Shown: positions 8,408 to 16,799, numbered from the stretch's first letter. The stretch is 64,000 bases of DNA from Dyadobacter fermentans (GCF_019924045.1 NZ_JAHXBN010000015.1:104558-168557), one strand, 5' to 3'. Numbers and translations: made by a program. Notes: generated by a model from the sequence alone, not told the origin.

Positions 8408-8483
8408 GCCCTGTTATGGCGCGGGTGCGGCGAAAGTCCCCCGGACGCACACATCGTGAGCGTAAGGACGCCTTAGACAGGGC
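8408..8483 (+). other. Compact structured element (REP-like or small RNA candidate)
   Basis: GC-rich block in an AT-rich gap of 267 bp. GCCCTGT (8408-8414) pairs with ACAGGGC (8477-8483), GGCG (8418-8421) with CGCC (8469-8472), and GTGCG (8425-8429) with CGCAC (8446-8450). GCGT/ACGC (8460-8471) is an alternative small hairpin. No T run follows, so it is not a standard terminator. The overlapping open frame has no protein-like features. I do not recognise a known RNA family. Confidence 0.45.
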
Positions 8484-8507
8484 TACATTTCAATCCTTTT
8501 AATTACG

Positions 8508-8750
8508 ATGTACACACCTATCACCAACGAATCCCCGGATTCGTCACGCCTGGTGCATTACGGCCAGTTAGTTCAGGATTTACTTTCTCAAACCAGCCCG
8601 GATGAATGGATCGGCGACCTTTGGTCGATTTACAGCGGGTATATGGTATTTGAGAAAGAGGCAGGGTATAACCCAAGATGTACGGAGATTTTTGAGACTT
8701 TCAGAGAGTTGGTTTTCTTTTTCGAGAAAGCGGAAAAACTGAAAGCATAG
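8508..8750 (+). CDS. Small acidic hypothetical protein
   Basis: 80 residues, not recognised. Acidic and aromatic-rich (SPDEWIGDLWSIYSGYMVFE), predicted mostly helical, without signal peptide or membrane segment. A strong terminator 6 bp after the stop supports it as a real, separately terminated gene. It lies just downstream of the structured element at 8408-8483. Confidence 0.6.
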   Translation: MYTPITNESPDSSRLVHYGQLVQDLLSQTSPDEWIGDLWSIYSGYMVFEKEAGYNPRCTEIFETFRELVFFFEKAEKLKA

Positions 8751-8755
8751 CGATG

Positions 8756-8790
8756 AAAGAGGCAATCAGTTCAAACTGGTTACCTCTTTT
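8756..8790 (+). terminator. Intrinsic terminator after the small acidic gene
   Basis: AAAGAGG (8756-8762) pairs with CCTCTTT (8783-8789); after one C/A mismatch the stem continues AATCAGT (8764-8770) with ACTGGTT (8775-8781) around a TCAA loop. T-rich sequence follows. Confidence 0.85.
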
Positions 8791-8871
8791 GTGTTTTAAT
8801 TGGTGTGTATTAAAATTTTTGATATTCTTAGGCGAAAATCAATCACACTTATTAACAAGCATTTTCAAATA

Positions 8872-9795
8872 ATGCACATCAATCCAAACTACATTACAAA
8901 ACTCAAACGCATTCTTATTCCATTTATCATTGTCGCCTGGACTACCTTATTACTTCTCACGTTTCTCAGGTGGTGGTTGTTCCTGGGCAAATTCCCGATT
9001 ATGGAACTGGATGAAGACATTTGGCAATATTGGATACCCGTTATTTCCCCGTGGGTTCCCATTTTGATATCCCTGAAGCCACGATTCGACAGACTCGAAC
9101 ACAAAGCGGGAAAAAATAAAGGGAGCTGGCAAATGCAATGCGTTGCCTGGGTTTCGATGGCGGCCATGCTCATTCCTTCACAGTTTCTGCTCACGACTGC
9201 TACCGGTGAGTTATTGGACGTCAAAAATGTGAAGGAAATCCGTAAACATGACCGGGCGAGATATTATAGGGTGAAGGAGTTCGCAGTGCACAAATTTATT
9301 GGGGGTGTACATTATTCATTTAGGACACTTGGGCGGTTCAAGCAGGATCTGCACATGGATATTTATTTTGTAAATCCGATCCTCACGCATAAAAAACAGG
9401 CCCTAACCATGACGCCGCGTTATTGGTATGGTGTTACTTTTCATAAGCAGATCAGCAATTTGCTTAGTCAGAGAGAGAAAGAACAACGTTTCAGGACGTT
9501 TTTCAATGAATGCACAACCAAAATGCATCAATATGACTTTTACACAGTCGACCATTTCGAAAATAAACCGGCATCGTATGACCGGTCGAATTTCCGCATA
9601 GCTGTTCAAAATGCCCTAAGGAAGCCCGTCAATAACGATTTTATCATTCTTGAACCGAAAAAAGAGCCTGCTGAAATGCGGAACGGCCACAAACTGGCCT
9701 GGACGCTTGGTGGGTTTGTATTTGGAATAGCGCTTTTCATGCTGGTGTTGATCAAGCCTCGTCTACCAAGTGATCCGCAGGAAACGTTGTCCTGA
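8872..9795 (+). CDS. Hypothetical integral membrane protein
   Basis: About 307 residues, family not recognised. An N-terminal hydrophobic segment (IPFIIVAWTTLLLLTFL, about residues 14-34), a weaker pair around residues 45-65 and 85-107 (WVSMAAMLIPSQFLLTT), and a C-terminal anchor (LGGFVFGIALFMLVLI, about 277-297) flank a soluble loop of about 165 residues rich in basic and aromatic residues. The start is set at the ATG at 8872 (MHINPNY). The frame extends back to a TTG at 8800, but that would begin only 10 bp after a terminator. It stands alone between two terminators. Confidence 0.65.
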   Translation: MHINPNYITKLKRILIPFIIVAWTTLLLLTFLRWWLFLGKFPIMELDEDIWQYWIPVISPWVPILISLKPRFDRLEHKAGKNKGSWQMQCVAWVSMAAMLIPSQFLLTTATGELLDVKNVKEIRKHDRARYYRVKEFAVHKFIGGVHYSFRTLGRFKQDLHMDIYFVNPILTHKKQALTMTPRYWYGVTFHKQISNLLSQREKEQRFRTFFNECTTKMHQYDFYTVDHFENKPASYDRSNFRIAVQNALRKPVNNDFIILEPKKEPAEMRNGHKLAWTLGGFVFGIALFMLVLIKPRLPSDPQETLS

Positions 9796-9828
9796 TTGCA
9801 CATCAAATCCGTCGCTAATGGCCCTTTC

Positions 9829-9877
9829 GGCGTTGTTGCCGCTTAACTATTTTTAAATTGGCAACGGCGCCTTTTTC
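9829..9877 (+). terminator. Probable terminator after the membrane protein gene
   Basis: GGCGTTGTTGCC (9829-9840) pairs with GGCAACGGCGCC (9860-9871), 12 bp with two G-U pairs, around an AT-rich 19-nt loop, followed by TTTTT. Confidence 0.7.
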
Positions 9878-9923
9878 CGGCGCAGATTAAGTGGTCCGCT
9901 TTCATCTCAAAAGAACAACCACC

Positions 9924-10301
9924 ATGGAAACCATCAAACAAATCACGCTCGATAGCGAATGCGCGGTCATCACGGCGAACCGCGTCATGCTCTCGGATTC
10001 GACGTTCAACGACGTAAATATGAGCAACATATCGATCACGGACGCCAACCTGAGCGATTTAAAGATCGAAGGGGCACAGTTGGGCGGGGCGGTGTTTGAG
10101 AACATAGGCATGTGCCCACCCGATCACCCGATGTACGACCCGGATGCGGAACAGCGCCCACTGCTTTTCGAACACTGCGATCTGCACAAGAGCAAATTTG
10201 TGAATTGCGACCTCCGCGGTGTGGAGCTTTCAGGTTGTAATATAGAAGGGTTACGGATTAACGGGATACTCATTTCGGAATTCCTGACAGGCAGGAGCTA
10301 G
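9924..10301 (+). CDS. Pentapeptide-repeat protein
   Basis: 125 residues from the ATG at 9924. It contains runs of the A(D/N)LXX-type pattern: SDSTFNDVNMSNISITDANL, then SDLKIEGAQLGGAVFENIG, and after a spacer FEHCDLHKSKFVNCDLRGVE and LSGCNIEGLRI. It is therefore a short right-handed quadrilateral beta-helix. The loop CPPDHPMYDPDAEQ interrupts the coils in the middle. Function is not predictable; some family members bind DNA gyrase, but this is shorter and not a recognised Qnr/MfpA type. The stop codon lies inside the strong hairpin at 10288-10320. Confidence 0.82.
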   Translation: METIKQITLDSECAVITANRVMLSDSTFNDVNMSNISITDANLSDLKIEGAQLGGAVFENIGMCPPDHPMYDPDAEQRPLLFEHCDLHKSKFVNCDLRGVELSGCNIEGLRINGILISEFLTGRS

Positions 10302-10320
10302 TCAAACCAGCTCCTGCCTG
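10288..10320. terminator. Perfect 12-bp hairpin between convergent genes
   Basis: CAGGCAGGAGCT (10288-10299) and AGCTCCTGCCTG (10309-10320) are perfect complements around a 9-nt loop. The hairpin covers the stop codon of the pentapeptide gene and lies 12 bp from the stop of the convergent giant gene. There is no T run on either side, so factor-independent termination is uncertain; it may instead protect mRNA 3' ends. Confidence 0.55.
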
Positions 10321-10331
10321 GTACACCGGAA

Positions 10332-13300
10332 TCAGCGTGTGCGGATTATTTTAAATTGCCGCCGCTCTCCGCCGAGATCCAGTTGAATGATGTAATGACC
10401 TTCTTCAAGCAGCGATTTTTTCAAATCCATGCTTGCTTCGCTGTTTTTCACGGTGAATGCTTCACTGTGCAGCACTTTACCGGATGCATTTACGAGCGTC
10501 ATGTTACCTGTTTTGCCTTCATAGCCCGGCAGCGAAATTTTGAAGTGATCCACCACCGGGTTAGGATATACGTAAGCAACGTTTCCGCCGTCCAATTGTA
10601 CACTTAGGATTTTGCTGAATGCATAGCTTCCGTCCTTGTCCACCATTTTCAAACGGTAATAAGCTTGTCCGTCGAAACTGATCGATGGTTGACCGTCGGT
10701 GAGCGTGTAGCTATCAATACCTTCTTTAAAATCAACTTTTCCGAAAGCCCCAAACTGCTTCGCATCGGCCGCTCGCTCGATTTCGAAATGGCTGAAATTG
10801 ACTGCATCGGCGATTTGCCAATCGAGTTTTACGGCTTTTCCTTCGGGTTTGGCGCTGAATTCAACCAGTCGCACAGGTAACGGCACATCAACCGTTTGCA
10901 GGACAAAGCCGCTGAAACCCTGGGTATCGAAGCTCACTTCCCAACGTTTGAAGGTGTCGTTCCAGACAATGTCATTATCGGCGGGATCTATGATGGTGGA
11001 GACAGGCGACGGATAGCTTCCAGGCAAACCCGTGCCGTCACTACTGGTACCTGCATATTTCCCCACGCGGAGGTTCGCTTTGCCCGAGGCGTCATCCGCA
11101 TTCGCGGGCAAGTTCAGCATACTGCCCGGCGCAGTATTGAATGCATTAAAATCATCTTGCGAAAAATACAACGTTACTCGTCCTGTGGCAGTTGCGGCAT
11201 TCTGCTGCGGCGTAATTTCGTAGTGCCGGGCCACAAATGCGTTGCCGCCATATGTGGGAACACTGGCTTCCAACCACGCCTTAGCGCTTACGTTACCTGT
11301 AAGCGGGCTCGCACCCTTCGACTCGACGGTAGCGATAATGCGGCAGCCGGTCCCGCCCATGAGCGACGCGGTTTGTGAGGGATTGATTGTCGCGGATCCG
11401 GTATCTGAGTTTTTGGAAAGGAAAGGCGCTCCTGTGGGATAGTACAGTACTATTTTCCCCGAAAATTCTACGATAAGATAATCATACACGTCGTTATACC
11501 GGCTCTGCCAGCTGCCAATAACGCTGTTACAATCATTGATTTCTCCCGCTACGCCGGTCAGGCCATTTCCCCATGTCACCGCACCCGCCTGGCTGTACTC
11601 TCGCGAATTAACGTAGTAGTCACCATTTGGAAGTTTCACTATCCCGTCGATGCCGATGCGGTCGCTGGCATAAGTCCCAACCAGGGAATTCGCGCTGCTC
11701 ACAGCACCACTAATCCCGGTTGTCCCGTTTGCAAACGTAAGTGCGCCGGCGTACTGGGCTGTACCGTTCCATGCGTTGCTGCTTACCACATAATTGCCAT
11801 TCGCGAGAGGAAATACATAATTACCCACGAAGTCATTGGGATGAGTCCCGTAAAGAGAATTACCGGCATCAGGGCTACCTGTCCGTCCTGTTGCTCCATC
11901 CGCCCAGGTTGCCAGGCCTGCCATTTCCACTCCATTAAAATTGTTGACATGACTTTGTATCACATAATTGCCGTTCGTCAATGCGGTCGTATAGAATGAG
12001 GCTATGTTATCGTCCTGCTTCGTCCCAATGAATGAATTGGCCGCAGTTACTTCCCCCACCCGGCCGGTAGCGCCATCACACCACGTCGCGGCACCTACTC
12101 TTAGTTTGGCTCCATCACTCCAAAGCGGACTGGTCACCACATAATTACCATTCGTAAGCGCCCTCGCTCCCAAATGCCCCACGCGGTCCATCGCAACTGT
12201 TCCTACCAATGAATTAGCCGGGCTTACTGCTCCCGTAATTCCGGTAGCCCCATTCCCCCAGGTAACCGCCCCGGCCCATTTGAGGCCATTCCGGTTCCAG
12301 TTATGGCTTATTACCACGTAGTTTCCATTCGTAAGGGGCACTACCGTTTCCAGCGGCCCCATACTTTCCAGTGAGAAGATCTGCCAGGTAACCGGCTGCG
12401 ACCCTCCGACATAATCGGTACCGTCGGTCCCCACGAGTGAGTTAGAACTGCTTACCAGCCCGAAAGTACCAGTCGACCCATTGCCCCAGGTTACGGCACC
12501 CGCGTTCTCGGCTGAGCCATTTTTCCAGAACGGGCTGCTTGTCACATAATTTCCATTCGAAAGTGCGACGGGTTTGAAAATTCCTACCTTATCCTTGGCA
12601 CTGCCTCCTATCAACGAATTGGCGGCACTGGCCACCCCAACGCGCCCGGTTGTGCCACTGCACCAGGTTATGGCGCCCGCGCTGTCGAGAGCCGCATTCT
12701 TCCAGGCCGGGCTGCTCACTACATAATTGCCGTTGGTGAGGGCTGTCAGCCGCGGGGTATCATCATCCAAGCCGCCGCCGCCCAGCCGCTCGTTGGCCGT
12801 GGCACCCACCAGCGAATTGGCCGTTCCCACCACGCCGGTACGCCCCGTGGAACCATCACACCAGGTAACTGCGCCCACATTTTGCACCCCGCCATTGTCC
12901 CATGAGGGAGACGGGACTACGTAATTACCATTGGGTAAAGCCAATACAGGGCTCCATCCAACGTAATCCCCCGTACTGTTCCCTACCAGTGAGTTGGAGG
13001 CGCTCACCACACCTATCAAGCCGGTATTTCCGTTACACCAGGTGACGGCACCCAGCGTATTCTTCCCTGCATTCCGCCAGCTGTATGTTCTAACCACGTA
13101 ATTCCCGTTGGATAATACGGTAATGCCATTGACTCCCACCTGGTCCGAGGCCGTGTTTCCGATCAGCGAATTCGAAGCATTGACTACCCCGTTGAGGCCT
13201 GTAACGCCATTTACCCAGGTCACCGCTCCCACATACGCCTTGGCGCCATCGCTCCAATTGTCGCTCACCACCACGAAGTTTCCGTTAGGTAATGCAAAAA

Positions 13301-13574
13301 TCTTACGTCCGATCAGGTCTCCGGCCTTTTCACCCTTGAGTGTGCTGATCACCTCCTGAGTGTTCCCATCGTAAAGCAATACAATCCCAATATTGGATTT
13401 CCCCGGTTCGTCGTACCCCTGGCTGGATATCACAAAATTCCCATTGGTAAGAACCGTCGTAGTAAATGAACTGACTCCTGTGGGAAGCTGAATTTCCCTG
13501 GTCTGGGCGTGGACCTGAAGGGGGATAATTCCGGAAAGAAGGCCCGAAAGGGCGAAACGTAACAATTTTCTCAT
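10332..13574 (-). CDS. Giant secreted repeat protein with type IX sorting domain
   Basis: About 1080 residues. Signal peptide MRKLLRFALSGLL...VHA-Q (about 1-24), then about eleven repeats of near 59 residues built on LxNGNYVVxSPxW, GAVTWxNGxTG and NSLVGxxxxDxVG (about residues 40-700). These resemble the repeats I know as DUF5650, probably beta-propeller or beta-solenoid. A beta-sandwich region (about 760-930) follows, with a PVRLVEFSAKPEGKAVKLDW fibronectin-like segment and finally a type A T9SS sorting domain (YPNPVVDHF...GHYIIQL). It is thus exported by Sec, carried across the outer membrane by the type IX system and attached or released outside. The frame is open 37 codons upstream, but MRKLL is the signal peptide start. 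Role unknown; adhesin-like is an inference. Confidence 0.82.
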   Translation of the reverse strand: MRKLLRFALSGLLSGIIPLQVHAQTREIQLPTGVSSFTTTVLTNGNFVISSQGYDEPGKSNIGIVLLYDGNTQEVISTLKGEKAGDLIGRKIFALPNGNFVVVSDNWSDGAKAYVGAVTWVNGVTGLNGVVNASNSLIGNTASDQVGVNGITVLSNGNYVVRTYSWRNAGKNTLGAVTWCNGNTGLIGVVSASNSLVGNSTGDYVGWSPVLALPNGNYVVPSPSWDNGGVQNVGAVTWCDGSTGRTGVVGTANSLVGATANERLGGGGLDDDTPRLTALTNGNYVVSSPAWKNAALDSAGAITWCSGTTGRVGVASAANSLIGGSAKDKVGIFKPVALSNGNYVTSSPFWKNGSAENAGAVTWGNGSTGTFGLVSSSNSLVGTDGTDYVGGSQPVTWQIFSLESMGPLETVVPLTNGNYVVISHNWNRNGLKWAGAVTWGNGATGITGAVSPANSLVGTVAMDRVGHLGARALTNGNYVVTSPLWSDGAKLRVGAATWCDGATGRVGEVTAANSFIGTKQDDNIASFYTTALTNGNYVIQSHVNNFNGVEMAGLATWADGATGRTGSPDAGNSLYGTHPNDFVGNYVFPLANGNYVVSSNAWNGTAQYAGALTFANGTTGISGAVSSANSLVGTYASDRIGIDGIVKLPNGDYYVNSREYSQAGAVTWGNGLTGVAGEINDCNSVIGSWQSRYNDVYDYLIVEFSGKIVLYYPTGAPFLSKNSDTGSATINPSQTASLMGGTGCRIIATVESKGASPLTGNVSAKAWLEASVPTYGGNAFVARHYEITPQQNAATATGRVTLYFSQDDFNAFNTAPGSMLNLPANADDASGKANLRVGKYAGTSSDGTGLPGSYPSPVSTIIDPADNDIVWNDTFKRWEVSFDTQGFSGFVLQTVDVPLPVRLVEFSAKPEGKAVKLDWQIADAVNFSHFEIERAADAKQFGAFGKVDFKEGIDSYTLTDGQPSISFDGQAYYRLKMVDKDGSYAFSKILSVQLDGGNVAYVYPNPVVDHFKISLPGYEGKTGNMTLVNASGKVLHSEAFTVKNSEASMDLKKSLLEEGHYIIQLDLGGERRQFKIIRTR
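11520..13450 (-). repeat. Coding tandem repeats, period about 177 bp
   Basis: The NGN(Y/F)V core recurs about eleven times with mostly 59-codon spacing; the copies at the N-terminal end and the last one are degenerate (NGNFV, NGDYYV). Copies differ at many positions, so they are old rather than freshly amplified. Local insertions break the register in some units (about codons 260-275 and 350-365). Confidence 0.8.
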
Positions 13575-13837
13575 ACAGCGTTGTTGATAGGTATTGGATA
13601 TTTGCGAGAGTGGAAGTTGACCGGTCAGCAGGAGCGCAGCCAGCGCGAAGAATCGCAGCATAATTTTCATAGCGTCGTGTATCAAGTTTTAAAAGCAGGT
13701 ACATAAACTATATGTAACTGCTTAATGCCTTGACGAAGATATAATAATTCCCGCTCAATTCCCTTCGTAGTAAAACGATAGGTTCTGCCGATAATTTAAC
13801 GGTAACGTCCGGGACTATTTACACAAATTTACCGCGC

Positions 13838-14419
13838 TCAAAACCGTACACTCAATCCACCACTAAATACCCCTTTATACCCATAACCCAACTCCATAGA
13901 TACACCCACCTTATCACCTATCCGCAATCCGGCGGGCGTCACCTGGAACGTGTAGCCGAATTCGGTTTCGGTCTGTACTTCATAAAAGCTTTTGCGTTTG
14001 ACAAAAAAACCGACACCCGCCGTGCCATAAAATTGAAATGCACGCTGTTTTGCCCAGTATACGGTTGCCTCACCGGCGGTGGTTAGCGAACGTCGTTTCC
14101 AGCGGTCGTTAATAGCAAAATCGGGTATCCATCGGTCCGGCGACGGGTTGTATACCGAAGTTCCGCCTATTGCCAGCCTTTCCGAAAGATTGTACTTATA
14201 GCTCAGCGACCAGGCTGCACCCGGGACCGTCACCTCTTCGGGATCGTTGATCAACGCACTGAGTAAAAGTATAATAGCATCCGAAAAAGCATTTTCCGAA
14301 GCCATCAACCCGCCTCCGGCATTTAGTTCGCTTTTTCCTTTATCCTGTGATTCTGCCGGCGTAAGCACGCAGCATAAGATCCCTGACAAAATGAACATTT
14401 TAATCAAAGGGGTTTTCAT
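13838..14419 (-). CDS. Putative outer-membrane beta-barrel protein
   Basis: 193 residues with a signal peptide (MKTPLIKMFILSGILCCVL, cleavage near AES-Q). The mature part alternates polar and hydrophobic residues in short strands and ends with GVFSGGLSVRF, the C-terminal aromatic beta-signal of barrel proteins. No lipobox or enzyme motif. It resembles the general outer membrane beta-barrel (PF13568-like) proteins of Bacteroidota, but the exact family is not clear. It diverges from the Crp/Fnr remnant, with the TGTCGTACGACA sites between them. Confidence 0.65.
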   Translation of the reverse strand: MKTPLIKMFILSGILCCVLTPAESQDKGKSELNAGGGLMASENAFSDAIILLLSALINDPEEVTVPGAAWSLSYKYNLSERLAIGGTSVYNPSPDRWIPDFAINDRWKRRSLTTAGEATVYWAKQRAFQFYGTAGVGFFVKRKSFYEVQTETEFGYTFQVTPAGLRIGDKVGVSMELGYGYKGVFSGGLSVRF

Positions 14420-14497
14420 AGCGAGTAGTTTTTTGTCCTGCTCAAATTAACTTCACGACTATTATTTTATACCTTGTCCAAAGACATCAATTAGGCA

Positions 14498-14532
14498 TGT
14501 CGTACGACAAGATTTCGCATTGTCGTATAACA
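14498..14532. promoter_or_regulatory. Two TGTCGTAYRACA palindromic sites
   Basis: TGTCGTACGACA (14498-14509) is a perfect palindrome and TGTCGTATAACA (14521-14532) a near copy, start-to-start spacing 23 bp. They lie between the divergent barrel gene and the Crp/Fnr remnant. Size and symmetry suit a dimeric HTH regulator, and a Crp/Fnr family member encoded alongside is the obvious candidate. Confidence 0.55.
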
Positions 14533-14566
14533 TCCATCGGCATCCATTTTCATTTCAATTATACAA

Positions 14567-14887
14567 ATGCGACTCTCCGAAGAATTAAAACCGTTATATC
14601 ATTTACTGGAAGCTTCCAAATTCATGGTTTCGGAGGAAATCAGGGAGAAATTTCAGCAGAATCTGAAAAGATTTATGATCCCGAAAGGACGCGTGCTGGT
14701 CGATTTGGGGCAGGTTAGTCCGTCGTTGTATTTTATTGAAAAAGGGGTCATGCGTACGTATTATCTGCGCGGTTCCGAGGATATTACTTCGCTGCTGGTC
14801 TCGGAAGGTGATATCGTTTGCGGCACTACACCGGCCACATTCAGCCGCTGCCTGAAAACCATGCAATTCGACAAAACCCGCCCTTGA
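14567..14887 (+). pseudogene. Crp/Fnr family regulator, probably internally deleted
   Basis: 106 residues. The first 84 are the start of a cyclic-nucleotide-binding-like domain (IPKGRVLVDLGQVSPSLYFI, then EKGVMRTYYLRG and LLVSEGDIV). A full Crp/Fnr protein is about 190-220 residues. The frame then jumps to TPATFSRCLKTMQFDK, which looks like the recognition helix normally found about 100 residues later. The simplest reading is an in-frame deletion of the second half of the beta-roll, the dimer helix and the first HTH helices. A functional product is unlikely. The downstream oxidoreductase gene begins 66 bp later. Confidence 0.62.
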
Positions 14888-14953
14888 CAGCACCGCAGCG
14901 AGTGCGTATTTTGCATAAAGTTTGCATCCACAACGTCCCCAAAACCTACCGCC

Positions 14954-15622
14954 ATGGCCGATTATTCCGTCAGACTGCTCGCCAAAAAGCCTGTTACCCA
15001 TAATGTAAATGCCTATACGGTGGAGAAGCCGGCGGGTTTCACCTATACGCCCGGCCAGGCGACGGACTTCTCGATTCAAAAAGGCCCGTGGACGGCAGAA
15101 AAGCGGCCCTTCACTTTTACATCGCTGCCCTCCGCAGACACGCTCGAATTCACGATCAAATCTTATACCGACCATGATGGCGTAACGAACGCATTGACGA
15201 CAGTCCAGCCGGGCGACCATTTCGAGATCAGCGACGCCTGGGGTGCCATCGAATATAAGGGCGAAGGCGTATTTCTCGCGGGAGGTGCCGGTATTACGCC
15301 GTTTCTGGCTATTTTCAGGGATTTGTATTCCAAAGGAGAGATCGGAGCAAACCAGCTTTTCTTCTCCAACCGTACTACGGCCGACATTATCCTCAAAGAA
15401 GAGCTCGAAAAGATGCTGGGCAACCATTTCTTTAACCTTATCTCAGATGAGAATGCAGAAGGTTACTATCATGGCCGGATCGACAAGGCTTTCCTGCAAA
15501 AACACGTCACCCATTTCGACCAGCCGTTCTACGTCTGCGGGCCGGACGCATTCACGGAATCGATCCTGAAAGCGTTGGAAGAGCTCGGTGCGAAGGCTGA
15601 GACATTGGTATTTGAAAAATAA
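14954..15622 (+). CDS. FAD-binding oxidoreductase (flavodoxin/ferredoxin reductase-like)
   Basis: 222-residue cytoplasmic FNR-type reductase. An FAD domain with RPFTFTS (about residues 49-55, the RxYS-type flavin motif) is followed by an NAD(P)-binding domain with FLAGGAGITPFLAIF (about 105-119), and FYVCGPDAFTESILKAL near the C-terminus. There is no ferredoxin [2Fe-2S] domain, so it needs a separate electron partner. In some Bacteroidota such genes sit beside Crp/Fnr regulators, as this one does beside the remnant at 14567. The physiological acceptor is unknown. Confidence 0.85.
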   Translation: MADYSVRLLAKKPVTHNVNAYTVEKPAGFTYTPGQATDFSIQKGPWTAEKRPFTFTSLPSADTLEFTIKSYTDHDGVTNALTTVQPGDHFEISDAWGAIEYKGEGVFLAGGAGITPFLAIFRDLYSKGEIGANQLFFSNRTTADIILKEELEKMLGNHFFNLISDENAEGYYHGRIDKAFLQKHVTHFDQPFYVCGPDAFTESILKALEELGAKAETLVFEK

Positions 15623-15636
15623 ACCCCGACTGGTAG

Positions 15637-16296
15637 TCAGATATAACCGAATGCTTCCAGTTCGGCATAGGTGTCTTTCAGCAGCACGCTCCGTCCTACC
15701 GGCACGATCAGATAAGTTTCATCCGCAAGGCCGAGTACTTCTTCATAGGCATGGTCTGAAATAAGAATGCCTTTCCGCGCCTTTTGGTCACTAATTACTT
15801 TGCCTATTTGCTCTGCATTAATGGGTGAGAGCGCTGCAAACGGCTCATCCAGCAATGTAAATGCGACTGGCATTAGCAACACAAGCAACGTCCCGACGAG
15901 CCGGCGGTTACCGGTTGATAAATCACCTATCCGGGTACGTCCATGTTGTTCGAGGCTTTCAAAATGGTGGCATAATGCCGTAAAATCGACATCATACAAC
16001 CTACACACGTCACTCACGCGTAGGCTCGCGGGCAAAAACGAATGCTGGGGAAGATAGCTGATCAGCCCGCGATGTTGGTAAGGATGCGAAAAATAGTCGC
16101 CATCCACCCTCACTGACTGGCTCTGGCCACGGAGCGTTCCGAACATCATCTGCATCAGGCTGGATTTACCGGTTCCATTGCGGCCCAGGAGCCCGGTAAT
16201 ATGGCCGGTTTGCAGCTTGATGTAAATATTTTGAAGAGTTTTCTGTCCTTCATATTCCAGCCACATGCTGTCCGCTTCGAGAATGTGGCTGCTCAC
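15637..16296 (-). CDS. ABC transporter ATP-binding protein
   Basis: 219 residues starting at a GTG that overlaps the stop of the upstream gene (GTGA), a typical coupled junction. The N-terminus SSHILEADSMWLEYEG is normal for the family. Walker A is GRNGTGKSS (about residues 34-42), the Q-loop lies in YLPQHSF, the signature is degenerate (LSTGNRRL instead of LSGGQ), Walker B is FTLLDEPFAALSP and the H-loop is LISDHAYEE. It is the ATPase half only. The permease is probably the small membrane protein encoded just upstream, or one elsewhere. Substrate unknown. Confidence 0.85.
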   Translation of the reverse strand: MSSHILEADSMWLEYEGQKTLQNIYIKLQTGHITGLLGRNGTGKSSLMQMMFGTLRGQSQSVRVDGDYFSHPYQHRGLISYLPQHSFLPASLRVSDVCRLYDVDFTALCHHFESLEQHGRTRIGDLSTGNRRLVGTLLVLLMPVAFTLLDEPFAALSPINAEQIGKVISDQKARKGILISDHAYEEVLGLADETYLIVPVGRSVLLKDTYAELEAFGYI

Positions 16297-16619
16297 TTTG
16301 TCCACTCGGCAGATAATTGAATAGTAACCATTGATAAAGAGAAGAGGATAAAATCTGTGACGAAAGCATAAGTGAAAAGCTGCTGTCGGGAAAGATTTGC
16401 ATTCGCATAAAAGAAAAACAAATGCGCATACCGGCGCCGCAAAATGTAAACGGAAATGCCTTGCAGGAAGCATTTGAAAAGGATCAGCGCAGGTATTAAT
16501 ACGTACAGATCACGGCCTGTCGGTCGGCCTAACGCGAACCACGCAGTCATTGGGATAACCCAGAGGTAAAATCCAATTGAACGATAAAAGATGGCTAACA
16601 GATGCAATTTTGTCTTCAT
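16293..16619 (-). CDS. Small membrane protein coupled to an ABC ATPase
   Basis: 108 residues with about three hydrophobic segments: SIGFYLWVIPMTAWFAL (about 14-30), DLYVLIPALILFKCFL (about 37-52) and FTYAFVTDFILFSLSMVTI (about 81-99), separated by basic loops (LRRRYAH). Its stop overlaps the GTG of the ATPase gene, so the two are translationally coupled. It is too short for a full permease; it could be a subunit or regulator of the transporter. No family recognised. Confidence 0.7.
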   Translation of the reverse strand: MKTKLHLLAIFYRSIGFYLWVIPMTAWFALGRPTGRDLYVLIPALILFKCFLQGISVYILRRRYAHLFFFYANANLSRQQLFTYAFVTDFILFSLSMVTIQLSAEWTK

Positions 16620-16799
16620 TTAGAGCACCTTAACGATTGATATTCGCTAAAATAATAGCCGACTCTTCAACTAATTCGGGTTTAAGTATTTTTAACAACT
16701 TCCCTAGCAAGCGATTTTCAAAATCACCGGATTTTCCATACAACCATTTCAACCAAAAAATGCCTCTTTAAGCACCGGCCCCTATTTACTTCAGTCTGC

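Noticed and set aside
8243..8476. Open frame of 77 codons after the frameshifted nuclease-like gene
   Set aside because: It crosses the structured GC-rich block, has no start context and its residues show no protein-like pattern.
11520..13450. Repeats considered as a CRISPR or satellite
   Set aside because: Period is 177 bp, in frame, and encodes conserved protein motifs.
15637..16473. Longer N-terminus for the ABC ATPase from 16473
   Set aside because: The extra residues overlap the upstream membrane gene in another frame and are Cys/Phe-rich; the GTG in the GTGA overlap gives the normal family start.
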